Source: Galaxea fascicularis | Taxonomy: Eukaryota; Cnidaria; Anthozoa; Scleractinia; Euphylliidae | DNA: 64,000 nucleotides | NCBI GenBank assembly: GCA_948470475.1 | Contig: OX419339.1 | Coordinates: 18,075,075 to 18,139,074 of the forward strand | Direction of reading: 5' to 3' | In this document: piece after piece, positions 35,176-46,945 of the stretch | How the letters are laid out: each line of letters begins with the position of its first letter | Position numbering within the stretch: the stretch's first letter is position 1 | The notes under the pieces: model-generated | Databases searched by the model: none | Seen by the model: only the letters and a program-made list of their open reading frames with translations | What the model was told of the DNA's origin: nothing | Made by a program: the position numbers and the translations under genes

Positions 35176-35434
35176 TTGGGAGCAGGTCAATAATAATTAT
35201 TGTGGGTTTGTATGTTCCTGTGAAAGAGATTAATCATTGTCAGTCATTGAAGCTGTCCTTAATTTCTGCCATCCTCTTAAGTCTGGTCTTTAGGGTTATT
35301 TCCTGGTAATGATTTGTTATAATGGGGGTTCATTTCAAATGTAATCCTGCCAAAACAAATTTCTGAGAAGATGAACAGATCAGATTTTTGTTTGGTGGAT
35401 TGGATTGATATGAGTGACCTTTGAGAGCTTATAA

Positions 35435-35715
35435 TAATTCAGTGGACTCCTTTAAGTCGCAGTTAAAGACTTTATTACATAGACAAGCCTATAAGGATTT
35501 TATGTAGTTTTATCATCAACTGTAGATTACTTTTATCACGAATATATATATTCTGTCAGTTTTTCTTTTTATATATCAATATTGTAATTCAACCAAGGCT
35601 TTTTAATATCTGTATATATGTAGAGAGAGATTTTTCAACCTATTGTAACGCGACAGCGATCATATTTCAATGTAGCTGGCGCAATAGAAATGATTAAATT
35701 ATTATTATTATGTTA
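35435..35715 (+). mobile_element. LINE 3'-end fragment
   Basis: TTTAAGTCGCAGTTAAAGAC encodes SFKSQLKTLLHRQAYKDFM then a stop, resembling the final residues of CR1/L2-like reverse transcriptases (compare KRQLKSHLF before the stop at 62587). An AT-rich 3' UTR ends in an (ATT)n-type tail near 35700-35725. Confidence 0.5.
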
Positions 35716-36431
35716 TTATTATTAACCCACAGAAGGTGTGTTTGATTAAGGAATATTCACCATTGTTAATCTCTTTCACCTTCAAATCCGTGATGACCTT
35801 CAATTTTATTTGTTACATAATTAGACTAAATTTAATGGCAGTCTGGGTTAAGGTCAGTATACAAGAGGATACTGTTTGTTATAATGGAGTTCTGTTCCAT
35901 ACATTTCACTGTACCTTTGTCCAGGTCAAAGAATATCATTCATAATAGCAGGAGCCTTCATCACAATGGAGTTCATTATATTGGGATATTTCTACTGTAG
36001 TCTATTTCTGCCAAGTAAACCCCCACCTGGGATGAATATATTTTTCTGATAAAAATTAGATATGGCATTGAATGATTTGCACTTGGAAGTACAAATGTGA
36101 AACAAGACCTAAAGGGTTGCAATTTGAGTATGTTGGTTGTTGCTATGACAGATAGAAAAGGAATAAACCAGTGAACCACAAAAAAAATTACCTCAAATTT
36201 AGGATGTTTGACTATTTATGACAACAGCAATGAAACATTACATACACCACATTTTGTCTACATGCCTGAGTACATTTGTCAGGATGGTGGGACACTAATT
36301 TGTGGGGTTGTAAAAAAGTAACTTGTGCAGTATTGAATGAACTAAAGAGTACTTTATTTCCAACATCAGCATTTGTACAATACTACACTACAAAACACCA
36401 TTTTATGTCTGTATTTTTTCCTCACTACCAG

Positions 36432-36499
36432 GTAATGAAAAATCCAAAATCAGGCTGGCCCAAGCAGCACTTTGATTTTGCCAAGACATCTCTTATGAG
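36432..36499 (+). CDS. Orphan exon candidate
   Basis: A 68-bp open segment sits between a good acceptor (TTTTTCCTCACTACCAG) and a good donor (GAG/GTGAGT). It reads VMKNPKSGWPKQHFDFAKTS followed by LMR. It has the composition of real protein but I do not recognise it and cannot find its partner exons. Confidence 0.3.
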
Positions 36500-37252
36500 G
36501 TGAGTATATATACCATAAATATTGTTTTAAAAAAAAACTAGTACTTGGGAAGGGGTACTTTTAAAAACGTCCCCCTGAATCCTTCCATGAAATCAATATA
36601 AGTATTTAAGTAAAAACCAGTCAATAATAACTTTTTTTCTTGTTGTGGGTGGAACAATTTTAATTTTTTTTCATTCACAATTTTGAAACATTTCTTTAGA
36701 TGTTGTTTTTTTTTTTTTTTTTGCTTTATTTTGTTGAATTTTGGGGGGGTTTCCCATTTTTGCTTTGTTTTTCTTGTTTCATTTTTGTTGGTTTCCGTTT
36801 TCGTGATCCGTTTTCATCGCTTGAATACATGGTAACAAACTATGTACATATCCAACATTGTCCAGAAACCAGTAAATTACTTCTGTGTTAACTGTGTCAG
36901 CGGTTAACCACCACATAAACAAAAATACATCATTACGTCACGCAACGTTGCACGACGTTCTGGAACGTTTCAAGCTCCCAATCCGAGCAAGATCCCGGCC
37001 GAAAACTTGCTAAAATATTGAAAATAGCTAAAAACTCTGAAAAGTATAACTAGCATGACTGATGTTAAGTGTCTAAGATGTGCTAACGCTACACGACAAG
37101 TTCTTTGCTTGCGAGCAAGAAGTACAACTCGTCCATGTCATCTCAACTTGAATATTGTGAACTCGAGGGCTTGTACGTGTACAAAGCTTAAGGTCTACTA
37201 AGTTCAGTGCTTTAAAAAAGCAAACGTCTTCCGCGTTGAAGGATAGTTCAGT

Positions 37253-37924
37253 TTATTTTGGTAGAGGACTGATCTTCAATACCTTCCCGGGCATCTTAGA
37301 TACTTGAGTCAAGAGTTTCACGTATTTGTTCTTGAACATGTCTCGCTCCCTCTCGGTCACAGCAAGCTGCTGTTGTAGTTGCTCAAGTTCTTTTAACAGA
37401 CTTTTCTTTTCAATTTCTAGATTGTTTTTGGTCTCAATTCTTCGCAGTCTGGAATGCTGAGCGTACCCGCGGTTTTTCAGCGTTCGCCTTCGATGCTTGA
37501 CTCGAGCGATTTCGGCTTTCGACAGCCCTCTTTCTTTCAGAAGTCGGTTGATGTCTTTGACTGAAAGTTCGCGCAGTTCTTTCTCAGTAAACTGAGATTC
37601 CTTGTCGCTGAGTGGCTGCTCTTCGCGAAAGAAATGCTCAGTGCTTGTAGAACTGCTTTCGGAAGGTGACGGGCTCAACTCCTCAGGTTTCACTTGTAAT
37701 TGACCTTCGTGGAAAACTTGTGGCTGCTGAGTTTCGCTCAACCATTCAGGCATTCCGTCGAGGTCCAGAGTTGAATCCGGGACGTGTTGTGCATCGTCTT
37801 CCTTTCCCTCGGCGTAAATCCAGAAGTTTTCCAAGTCTAGTAGATCTACGCTGGGCCTGTCGAAGATGAAGTTCTCACTATTCATCGGTGACACATCACC
37901 GCTGTAGTTGTTGGCGGGCATCAT
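37253..37924 (-). CDS. Maf-family bZIP transcription factor (large-Maf-like), intronless
   Basis: A 223-residue single-exon protein starts at the first ATG in frame (37924); the frame is open further upstream but only from a TTG. Residues 112-155 form the Maf extended homology region and basic region, including SVKDINRLLKERGLS and the Maf signature RRRTLKNRGYA (145-155). A leucine zipper follows (LEIEKKSLLKELEQL onward). The acidic, Ser/Pro-rich N-terminal half has a VKPEE sumoylation-type site (Lys79) next to SPSPSES, as in large Maf activators. Small Mafs lack such a region, so I favour large-Maf-like. Maf dimers bind MARE sites. Where most Mafs have AQSCR or AASCR, this one has AQHSR, so the basic-region cysteine is Ser158. 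It lies 21 kb from WWOX. Confidence 0.9.
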   Translation of the reverse strand: MMPANNYSGDVSPMNSENFIFDRPSVDLLDLENFWIYAEGKEDDAQHVPDSTLDLDGMPEWLSETQQPQVFHEGQLQVKPEELSPSPSESSSTSTEHFFREEQPLSDKESQFTEKELRELSVKDINRLLKERGLSKAEIARVKHRRRTLKNRGYAQHSRLRRIETKNNLEIEKKSLLKELEQLQQQLAVTERERDMFKNKYVKLLTQVSKMPGKVLKISPLPK

Positions 37925-40900
37925 CTTGAAAGGTGATAGATGGATAGGTTTGTAAATGGGAACGAAGAATTCGCTTTTATATCTAGTAAGCTTCAAATGG
38001 TTTCCCAAATGAAGATGCCAAAGATCTTCACCACTGGCAAACGAAGACTTGATCAAAGCACGTGCGATCAGCTCAGAAGATAACAAGATGTGTAGAGTTC
38101 TTCTTCGCCCAACCGCTTATAACCGGTGCAACCGACAAGTGCAGTTGCACCATAGTTGCTTCCAAATTTTATTTATTCGATGATGTAATGTTGCCAAAAA
38201 CGATTCTATTGTAGAGAATCAAGCTTCGACCAATCAGAAGCAAGAACTCGTGGGCATGTTCGGGCAGTCACTATGACGATGATGCGTAGGATGACGAACG
38301 GGGAATCCCCTAGCTGGTGTTTCGTGACAAGTATAAAAGCCAATGAAGTGTTTTTACTAAACCATTTAAGACATGCGGACTTTTTTTTATGAACTTAATC
38401 TGCCGTGGTAAAATAACGTTTTGTGTCTTTGATTTTTCGGGATAAATTTTAAGCCTTTGAAATGTAATTACGTGCAATGGTGTAACAGAAATAATTAAAT
38501 TTGCGCTTCAAATGGAGAATTTGCCTTTCCGGAAACAAGCTCATTACATCAACCGTAAACAAACTTGTGAGCTGTGTACAATCGGATCGTTAAAACCAGA
38601 ACGAAAAATATTTACGGATTTTTTAGTTGTAGCTTTGATTTGGATTTGTGTTGCGGATAATCACAAAATCGAACAGAGCTAAATTTGTTTTTGTGCTCAT
38701 TAGAGCGTTTAGATGTGACACGTCACCAGAAATGTCGTAGATCTTTACAACTCCTCGTTCAAAACATTGGTATCCCCTCTAAACGTCGAGTAACAATTAG
38801 TTTAAATATAGAAATGATTTGATTTGGCTCGATTATTCAAAATGATGAGAAATTGAAATTTATTTGTGAATATGTTTCCCTTAAAGTCATTCGTTTTGCA
38901 AAATAACTAGGAAAATATTAGATCACTTGATATCACGCAAAACAATTATTTCCCTTTTAACAGCGAGCAACTTTGAACTACGAGAAAATGGTCGTCGTTT
39001 AGCTCCTAATGGAAATTCAATTACACGTGATTGTTTCTCATGTCAATGAAACTATATTGTCACACAACGGCTTTCTGCGCAAATAAAATTGAACGGATTT
39101 TTGACCACTTCAGCCGTGATGAACTGAGTGACAAAAGGTTCTAAATTGTATCGAAGTGTTTTGTTTCCAGTGCTAGGTTTTTCCGCTCTTTCTTCTTTCC
39201 CAGCCTCTTAGTATGACACCTTCCAGTATTTTATATAGGGATAGATGGATGTCGCGGAAAATACGTTGATTGGGAGACTTCGTTCACTCTTTTCCCAACG
39301 GTATGTAGATTAAGCAAAGACAATGTGACGTGAATAGACTGAAGAGCTGCCCTGCTACCAGCGGAGCGAGCAAAGGACAAGATAATATAAACCTCTGCTG
39401 ACAAGGGGACTAGTGGAGTAGAACTGAGAAAATCTGACTAGAATATAATATAGTATATGTGAACGAGGAGGCAGAGTATTTTACGTTTGATATATAGATA
39501 AGATGTCTTCCTTTCGCCAGTTTGTTGTTGAGAAGTTTTTGAGCAACCTTGATTTCAGTTAGTGGGTCTGTGCAAGGAGCACGCAAGCTGGTCAAAAATT
39601 CGAGTTGTGCTAAATGCACGGGTAAAAAGATCGCGATTGGCGCGCTTCTGTTTAATGGGATTTCCTTTCTTTGCGATGTCAGAAACAACGTGAAGTGGAA
39701 ACTTTGCCGTCGACCACATGGTAAAATAAAAGACAAGCCCAGACATGCCTTGTGGCTTTCGTGATGTCACTGAGTGAACTAAAATGCCCCAAGCTAAATA
39801 CAGTAGCAATTTGGCCGGTTTTAACGTTATTCCCATTGTTATTTCTCTAGATCCGGTTGATGACAAGCTTTTTTTTGACATCATCGTTATGGTTGTACCG
39901 GCAAAGTCAGAGTCGAAGGCAAAAACGAAAAACAATTATAAGCGACCTTAAAAGCCTGAATGGCGGAATAATTTGGAACCTTAGCAGTCTTACTAGTAAC
40001 AAATGTACAAAATACGGTACGTGTCTATATCTCGACAGTTTCAAGGTGTGGATCACATGATTCACATTGAAGGCAGACTGGAAGAAAAAACTGTTTCAGC
40101 CATCTCCGGTTCAAGAACCATTTTTAGAGTGGCTGACTGAGAAATACGTGAGCAACATGACAGTGTTTCAACATTGAAAAGTGAATAAATAAACTGAAGA
40201 AACGTGGCACTGGACCTTGTAAATTGTTCATAATCATCACAAACTCGATTGTGCAGAAATAAGCGGCTAAATCGGAACCTGTTAATGCACGAATGGGGTG
40301 CTCCTGTTCAACGTGATTTCTTGATGTCGTGACGGGTTGTTCTATCAGACGAACACCGTCCTCTCCAAGAATCGCTAATAATCTTACGGATCGATAGCGT
40401 GCTTGGCAGACGCTAACAGGGGAGTGCAAGGGGCACCAGGGGAGAGGAAGGGGTGGTATTGGGAAGGGAGGAGAGGGTTCTATTTCCTCACACCTCGGGA
40501 AAGAGTTAAATTTTGTACATGTATTCCTATTCACACTTTATTGTTTCACCTTGTTTTTCGTTGTTAAATATAAAGGGCCTATGGGATTTGGTGTGAAATA
40601 GTGCTAGTGTTTTCTTCAACTAGGATTTGTGAAATAATGCGGGTAGTTTGAACTGAGTAAACAGACAGGTTTGTGATGCTGTGTAATTGGACAATTTCAG
40701 TTACAGCAGAAACACAAGAAAAAGAGAAAACAACAAAAAAGTACAATGGCACAAGCATACAAAGTTAATCAGCATAAACTTGTAGTTGAAACATTTTAAA
40801 ACAAAAACACTTGCAAATTCTGTGCACAATTTGCAATAGAAACATAAACATAGAATAAAAGGATAACCAAAAACATTCTTGCCTCCATTTGTGACGCTGA

Positions 40901-41657
40901 TACTCCCACCATTCAGTGTAATTGATTATAAGCTTATTTTCGGCATCTTGCATTGGATGTAAGGGCAAAGTGAGAATCTCTGTTAACGGCTGGAACCTTA
41001 GCCATAAGACACAAAAAATACCATCACTTCCAAATCTCAAAATTCAAAGTCGATTTAAAAAATTCGTATGTGTAAACAAAAAACTGTTTTAGCCATCTCC
41101 CGTTCATGTTGAATGGTGTGTAAAATGAATAATAATAAAAAAAACAGCAACAAGTCAAACGTGGCAGCCATTTTCGTGTTGTGAAAAAAGGTAGGGTTAA
41201 GTAGGAGTTAAAAGGTTGATCACCAGATCACGCGAAAATGTACCATGTTTCTTGATGCAAGGTCAGCTAAACGCTACTTCGTACGTTTTTACCAACCCAT
41301 TGTTGTGGCAACAGTTTCTCGCCGTTGTTTAATTTTTTTATTATTGTTTTTACAAACGCCTCCTCAACAATTCTCCTTATGCGTTCATTTTTCTTTCATG
41401 TTAATTTGTGGTATCGCTTCTGGTTTGTTTCTAGTTATTCTATTTACGCTGTTTTGAAGTATGACTATCAGCTAAACTGAAATGCAATATTGCTTCCGTT
41501 TTTGAATGGCAACATAAAAAACGCCTTTGTGTTGGAAATAAACAGGCATTATATATTGCTTTAGGTCAATAATGAACGAATAGCGTGATATTATGTTGAT
41601 TCTTAAAGAAGTAACAAAATTCTTAGTGCAGTGTTTTCGCGTCAGTTAACAAAAGTC
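37925..41657. other. Intergenic: Maf 5' flank to kinase 1
   Basis: Holds the Maf promoter side and, to the right, the 5' flank of the first kinase. ACTGTTT-AGCCATCTCC occurs near 40090 and again near 41083, so a low-copy repeat is possible. The longest frame (40124-40534, minus) is Pro-rich at its start and shows no domain. I see no gene. Confidence 0.55.
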
Positions 41658-42686
41658 ATGGCTTCCAGCAGGGTTGTCTCTCTTCCTGTTGGCCAAGCAA
41701 TCGTTGTACAAGGAACCGAGCTTGAGATTCAAAGCAGACTTGGTAGTGGAGCTTTTGGTGTGGTGTATAAGGCCAGGTATCTACTTAGCAACTTTCCAGT
41801 TTTCTACGCACTGAAAGATGTTTTATGTTTGAATACATCTTCTCTCGGAAAGGCCATCAGCGAGGTTGAAACTCTTCGTCGCGTCGATCATGACTTTATT
41901 GTGAAAATCATAGCGGCGGATCAGTTCGAAGATTGGCGCGGAGGTTGTCACGTGCTGATTTTAACCGAATACTGCTCTGGTGGAACTTTAAACGAGAGGT
42001 TATCGCAACCGAGCAGTGAAGAGACAACTCTTAAGTGGCTGAGTCAAATGGCGAGTGCCTTAAGTTATCTACATTCGCTGCACATCGTCCACCGAGACCT
42101 AAAACCAGACAATGTTTTGCTGACAGATTCAATGACTGAGGACTTGAAACTTGGCGATTTTGGCTTGGCAAGGGAGTTTCTAGAGTTGAAGCGAGTCAAT
42201 ACGCATTGCACACCTCTCGGTTTAGCGGAATACTACATGCGCTCAGGTACAGGCCCCGCGCATTGGATGGCTCCGGAGGTGTTTCGTTGCCATTATACGG
42301 AAAAGGCGGATATATTCTCCCTTGGCGTTCTGTTTAACGCAATTCTTGTTCGTGACTTCGCTTTTTCAACCGATGAGAAGAGATGGTATGGTGCGTTTGT
42401 GAAGATCTCTGGGGGCGTTAAAATCGGCCTCGGTTACGCCATGTCAATCCTCGGCCCAGCGGCCATGGAGGATTTTACTCATGGTTATATGCCACATGAG
42501 GACAATGGATTTCGCAGCTTGATCTTGGATGCTTTGGATTACGCTCCTCGCGCAAGACCAAGGGCGGATGAAATTTATTACCGGATAGAGGAGATATCTA
42601 CTTGCATTCGGCTACAGTGGTCACGTCAAGAACATGTGACTGGAAGGCGAGGCAAAAAAACGAAGAATCAGTGCTGTATTACCTGA
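41658..42686 (+). CDS. STK35/PDIK1L-like protein kinase with C-terminal CaaX box
   Basis: An intronless 342-residue protein starts at ATG 41658; the frame upstream has only a GTG. The kinase domain is complete: glycine loop GSGAFG (29-34), Lys53 in YALKD, HRDLKPDN (145-152), DFGLA (167-171), and GTGPAHWMAPEVF followed by CHYTEKADIFSLG. The MAPE-x6-HYT-KADIF-LG block and LKWLSQM-ALSYLHS arrangement are closest to the vertebrate STK35/PDIK1L (CLIK1) group. The C-terminus is GRRGKKTKNQCCIT: a cluster of basic residues then C-C-I-T, which fits a prenylation CaaX box next to a polybasic patch as in K-Ras. This suggests membrane attachment and is inference. The paralogue lies at 50090-51070 on the other strand. 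Confidence 0.9.
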   Translation: MASSRVVSLPVGQAIVVQGTELEIQSRLGSGAFGVVYKARYLLSNFPVFYALKDVLCLNTSSLGKAISEVETLRRVDHDFIVKIIAADQFEDWRGGCHVLILTEYCSGGTLNERLSQPSSEETTLKWLSQMASALSYLHSLHIVHRDLKPDNVLLTDSMTEDLKLGDFGLAREFLELKRVNTHCTPLGLAEYYMRSGTGPAHWMAPEVFRCHYTEKADIFSLGVLFNAILVRDFAFSTDEKRWYGAFVKISGGVKIGLGYAMSILGPAAMEDFTHGYMPHEDNGFRSLILDALDYAPRARPRADEIYYRIEEISTCIRLQWSRQEHVTGRRGKKTKNQCCIT

Positions 42687-45600
42687 CTCTAAAGGGATTG
42701 ATCATGGACAACAAGTCGTGTTGTTCTCTTCACATACCCCGTTCGTTGTACGTGAAATTCTGAAAAAGTTAACCTAACTGTGCAACCTCCGTGTTCAGTT
42801 GTATTACCATGAAGTCGTCCGGCGTCAACGTTTACAAACTATTACTTTCTTCTCCTGGAAAAATCCCTATGTATTGCTCCTCGAAGTGTTTGATCACATT
42901 AAGAACGTCACATCTCAAAGGACGAGTCAATATAAATTTTCTAAAAAAAGAAAGCAGACGAACATTTTCAAGAGCTCCTTGTGTCTTTCTCTTAAAAGCA
43001 CATCCAAGGTTTCTGCTACATGCGGAAGATAGTTCCTGCTCTCTTCAATCGCAAGTTAATTTCTTTTTCGTTTTAATTTTCTGTTCGTCTATCAATACAG
43101 GGTCAAATGAAGGCTTGTTTATCTGATGTAACGAACATTTATATTGTTTTCGAATACCAGTTAACATGGAAACCCACACAGTCAACTCACGGAAAACACA
43201 TGCAACACAGATATTGAAAGCCTTAAAAGCTTGGCGTCTAACACGCAAATCATTAGTTTTCTGGATGACAAATATTTCTACCTCAATTACTGATTTGCTA
43301 CATTTTATATGTGGGACTTCAAAAGGGCTGTGAAAAAGATCGTGAGCTTGTAGTGAATGAGGGTGGAGCTTGTAGCCGTGTCGTTTTTTTCATGCACGTT
43401 TTCCCTTTTTTACTGGTTTCTTGCGAAAGGCACTTCCCTCTCTCTTGCTGCAAGGGTATTTGTGGTAAACTATAAGACATTGTGGTAAGGAAAAGTTTCC
43501 AAAATTAAGAAACTTGAATGGCACGCATGCATTGGTGACGAGATGAATTGCCACTGGCTTCATCTTGGACAGACAAAGACTTCTGGTAGTTTCTGACCAT
43601 CATCATCTCGAAGTGAATACTGAGGGTAAAGGGCTTCGTGAATTTGCTCCTAGACTTAACCCTATGTCTTTCCGTAATCCAAGAAAGACGTTCAACCCCA
43701 TTCAACTGTACGAGTCAATTCTACTGTAAGATTCTTTAGTTGAATTCATGATAAGATCTTATTGCACGGGGGGTAGGGTCTGTAGGTTCTCCAATCCATT
43801 GAGCCCTATTGTGAACTTAGGCAAGAAATTGTAAGTAGTTGCCTTACCTCATCAATAATTTGCGCTACATCTACTTGAACCACTGGCCTGCTTGGCAGCG
43901 GTAATAATGGGAAGAGAAGATAGAAATTTAGCCGCGGCTAGTTAAGAATGAAGAGGGTACGTATTTTTCGTATGTGTACGAGTCACCACTCTCCCAAGGT
44001 CGAACTATCTGCCGTGAGTCGTTCATGGGATCCCACGCGGGGAGGGTGGGGACAAAATGCCTTCACTGGCTCAAAATTCTCAAGTGTCCGAACAGTTTAA
44101 TGTAGTAGTTCGAGTATAGAAACGGTCATTTGAGTGAACTTGTTACGTTAGCCTTTTACTTGATTAAGAGATAATATGAAACGAAAATGTTTGGACTCGA
44201 CTTGTGCATTAACTAGTGAATGCGAACAGGAAGAGATTTGACTTATGCCATGTTCTGTTCGAAGCCGGAAAACGACTGAAACTGTTTTAAGGGAAAAGAT
44301 CAAACTGAGGTGGGTGAGAAGACCAGGTTTTTGCTGGCTTGAGGCTTCCAATCACTGGAAATCTCACACACCTGAAATGACTGCATTGTTCAAGTTGCAC
44401 CTTGGAAGGGTTTAGCAGTTTGAAAAGGGTATATCCTTTTATCTCACCTTCCTTCTTTCCTGATGCGAATACTTCCTGCTCAAAAGTTAGGATATGGCTG
44501 GTGAAATAGCTGTTTTTATTGCTCTCGTATATATAAAATTGAAAAATCGCTGGCAAAGGCACTGGCCTAACAATCAAAATGCTAGATTTTATTACCGATT
44601 CAGTGGCCTTGTAAAATAGCTGGCGGAGAGAGCAAGCCATAAATTAAGTTACCGCGAGTGTTCTTCCTCTAAACCAAAAAGAAGACAACATCTTGTGTAT
44701 TTCACCAAGCACTTGATTAAATGGGGAAGTGAAAATTTACGCTAAATTGATGTCTGACTAGCCCCGCGTAAGCCGGGAGAAAGATGAGCCCATATTGACG
44801 AGCTCAACAGTGTAAGATGGGAGTAAACCCGATTTGGAGTGGAATTTTAAGGAGTTTAAAGAAGGGATGGTATTGTGAAAAAATGTTTTGAGACACCACC
44901 AGACAGTTGAGACCCCACAAGGGCACTGCAGGTTATTCGGGAACTGTTTTGGTGTCCATCCACTAATTTTTAACTTCGAATTCCAATTTTAAACCTTCAT
45001 TAAATCTTCAATCTTCCCAGTTTCCTAAACTTAACTAATCCTTTGAGAAAAATTATTTCTTCCCAAATATACCCAAAAATCACCAAAAAATTTACAAAAT
45101 ATCCCACAACATAGCTTCGTGTGATGAGCGTAGCGATTTTTAATTGCTTGAAACGCGAACGAGATATAAACGTCCCGCCTTGAGACGAAGGAATTCAGGA
45201 AATTCAATATGTAACTGCCATCAAGCCAAACAGATGTGAAGAAAATCACGAGTTCAATACGTCTGTCGAAATTAGAACTGAAAAGAGCAATTTCGTGACT
45301 TTATAGAACGAAAGCATGCTTAGCCCCAAAGCGAGGCTACTCCTCATGCGATTCTAAGAAATGCCTCCCACAGGGGAGGCAAAGATCTTTTCAACTGTTA
45401 TTCGCATTGAACACATGGCGGAGCTCCCTCGTGCAGGTGGACCAGTGAGGGTGGGACTCTGCATAGACCCTGCGCCCGTTAACTCTACCGACCCCATCTC
45501 GTAACCCGGTATTGTTATAGACAGACTTCAACAGTAGTATGATATGATTTTCCAGACGTTATTAGATGTGAAATATGCCAGTGCTCAGTCAATCTTTTCG

Positions 45601-45700
45601 CTAAGCCTGGCTTAGCTAAACAGGTGATATATTTAATAATTAGTTGATCAAATCAGTTTTGGGCTTATTTTGTTGATTTTTCTCGTAAGAGTCCACCTCC
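42687..45700. other. 3' flank of kinase 1, no gene seen
   Basis: No recognisable coding block. Open frames at 42791-43126 (plus) and 44287-44640 (minus) lack domains. It includes the first copy of a roughly 210-bp repeat (44836-45045). Confidence 0.6.
44836..45045. repeat. Direct repeat between the kinases (copy 1)
   Basis: Collinear with 48977-49185 in the same orientation, sharing TGGAATTTT-AGGAGT, CAGACAGTTGA-ACCCCACA, GGAACTGTTTTGGTG and AATCCTTTGAGA. It is about 80% alike by eye and the family is unknown. Confidence 0.75.
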
Positions 45701-45705
45701 CGTCA

Positions 45706-46945
45706 GCGACAACAACAACAAGTAGCTTTATTTGCATGACCATAACTTCATACAGTATTGCAAAGGCACGTATGTTAACAAGAAACAAGAACAATATAAT
45801 AATGTAATAAGAAGGAAGAAAATATTGAAGATACATCAGTCTGATTTAGATAATATATTATTACACGAATCTAATCAAAGTAGAATGAACTTGGTCAATT
45901 CAATATTAACAAAATAATCAGGAGAATTCATTAATTCCTTGGTAGCTTCTATAGGGGATAATTGGGTCATATTTGGTAGGTGATTTTGTATTTTGCTACA
46001 AAATGTGTTCCTAAGAATTGAGTATTTTATAGCACAGCTTAAAAGAAAGCGTATTTCATCTTCAACTTCATTCGATCCACAAGAAGGGCAGAGTCTATCA
46101 AACCTTGAGAGTTGATCGTATCTACCAGTTTCAATCATTAGTTTGTGATTACCTATTCGTAGTTTCACTAATTCTTTCCTACCATTTAGTTTTCTTTTAA
46201 AGCCTAAATAATAGGAGGGCATATATTTGTTCTTAAAAGTGTCATAAAATTCTAGTTTCTTGGAGTATTGAATAGTGTGTTGCCAATATAAGATTATAAG
46301 ATATACTTATATAAGATATACTTTTGTCGCGTTAACTTTACAAAGTGTTTGTTGTTAGCTTCAGTTAAGCGAGTTGGATTAACTTCTGGCAAATTATAGA
46401 ATTCGACCATCCTCATAACATTTGAATATAAACTACTTTTACTAGAAGAGTGAAGATCTGCCGACATCATAAAGATCTGTTTAATGATGGGGTCGTTGCT
46501 CTTACTTTGGAGATATAAAATGTAACTGATTTATTATCTTCTGATTTATAGCTATATTGAGAAGAAATCTTCTAAGTTCAGCTCTACACGCCACATTTGA
46601 TGCCTTATTGCTTACTTCTAAGTAACGTTTGCAGAACTGCAGATAGGGTTTTTCTATCTGTGAATTGTCCCAAGATTTGAAATCGTGTTTTGAATATATA
46701 CCCCATATCTCGCTGTTATATGTCAGGACTGGAGAGATCATCATGTCTAAAATTTTACTTGCCAGACGTGGTGGTAGTTTGCTGATATTTGTGATATTTG
46801 ATATTTGTTGGGCACCAAGGGTGGTCGCTTGTGAGAGAGTTGATTGTACATCTCGGCAGTACATATATGTCACTGCAGGTGTGAAAATCTGCCTGACCGT
46901 GGGAAATCTGGGTACGAAATTATACATTATCTGAAGTGTCACGAA
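45706..46945 (-). mobile_element. Non-LTR retrotransposon 3' part (CR1-like group)
   Basis: The minus-strand frame at 46942-46502 contains LASKILDMMISPVLTYNSEI followed by WG, the post-catalytic region of non-LTR reverse transcriptases. The frame at 46222-45875 has RIGNHKLMIETGRY and a Cys/His cluster (CPSCGSNEVEDEIRFLLSC). The frames are broken between about 46500 and 46220. Near 45705-45733 the element strand shows AATAAA followed by (TTG)n, its 3' tail. Confidence 0.75.

Larger units (their letters stand above)
33065..37252. other. CIB to Maf interval, mostly unresolved
   Basis: About 33.1-34.0 kb is the CIB 5' flank, with a G-run at 33739-33750. A SINE lies at 35035-35175, a LINE 3' end at about 35435-35715, and one orphan exon candidate at 36432-36499. 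Other frames here lack recognisable domains. A plus-strand gene starting near 33.8-33.9 kb, with donor AAAAG/GTAACAGG at 33891, is possible but I cannot chain its exons. Confidence 0.5.

Noticed and set aside
40124..40534. 136-codon minus-strand open frame with Pro-rich start
   Set aside because: The Pro run comes from a local purine/pyrimidine tract and nothing else resembles a known protein.
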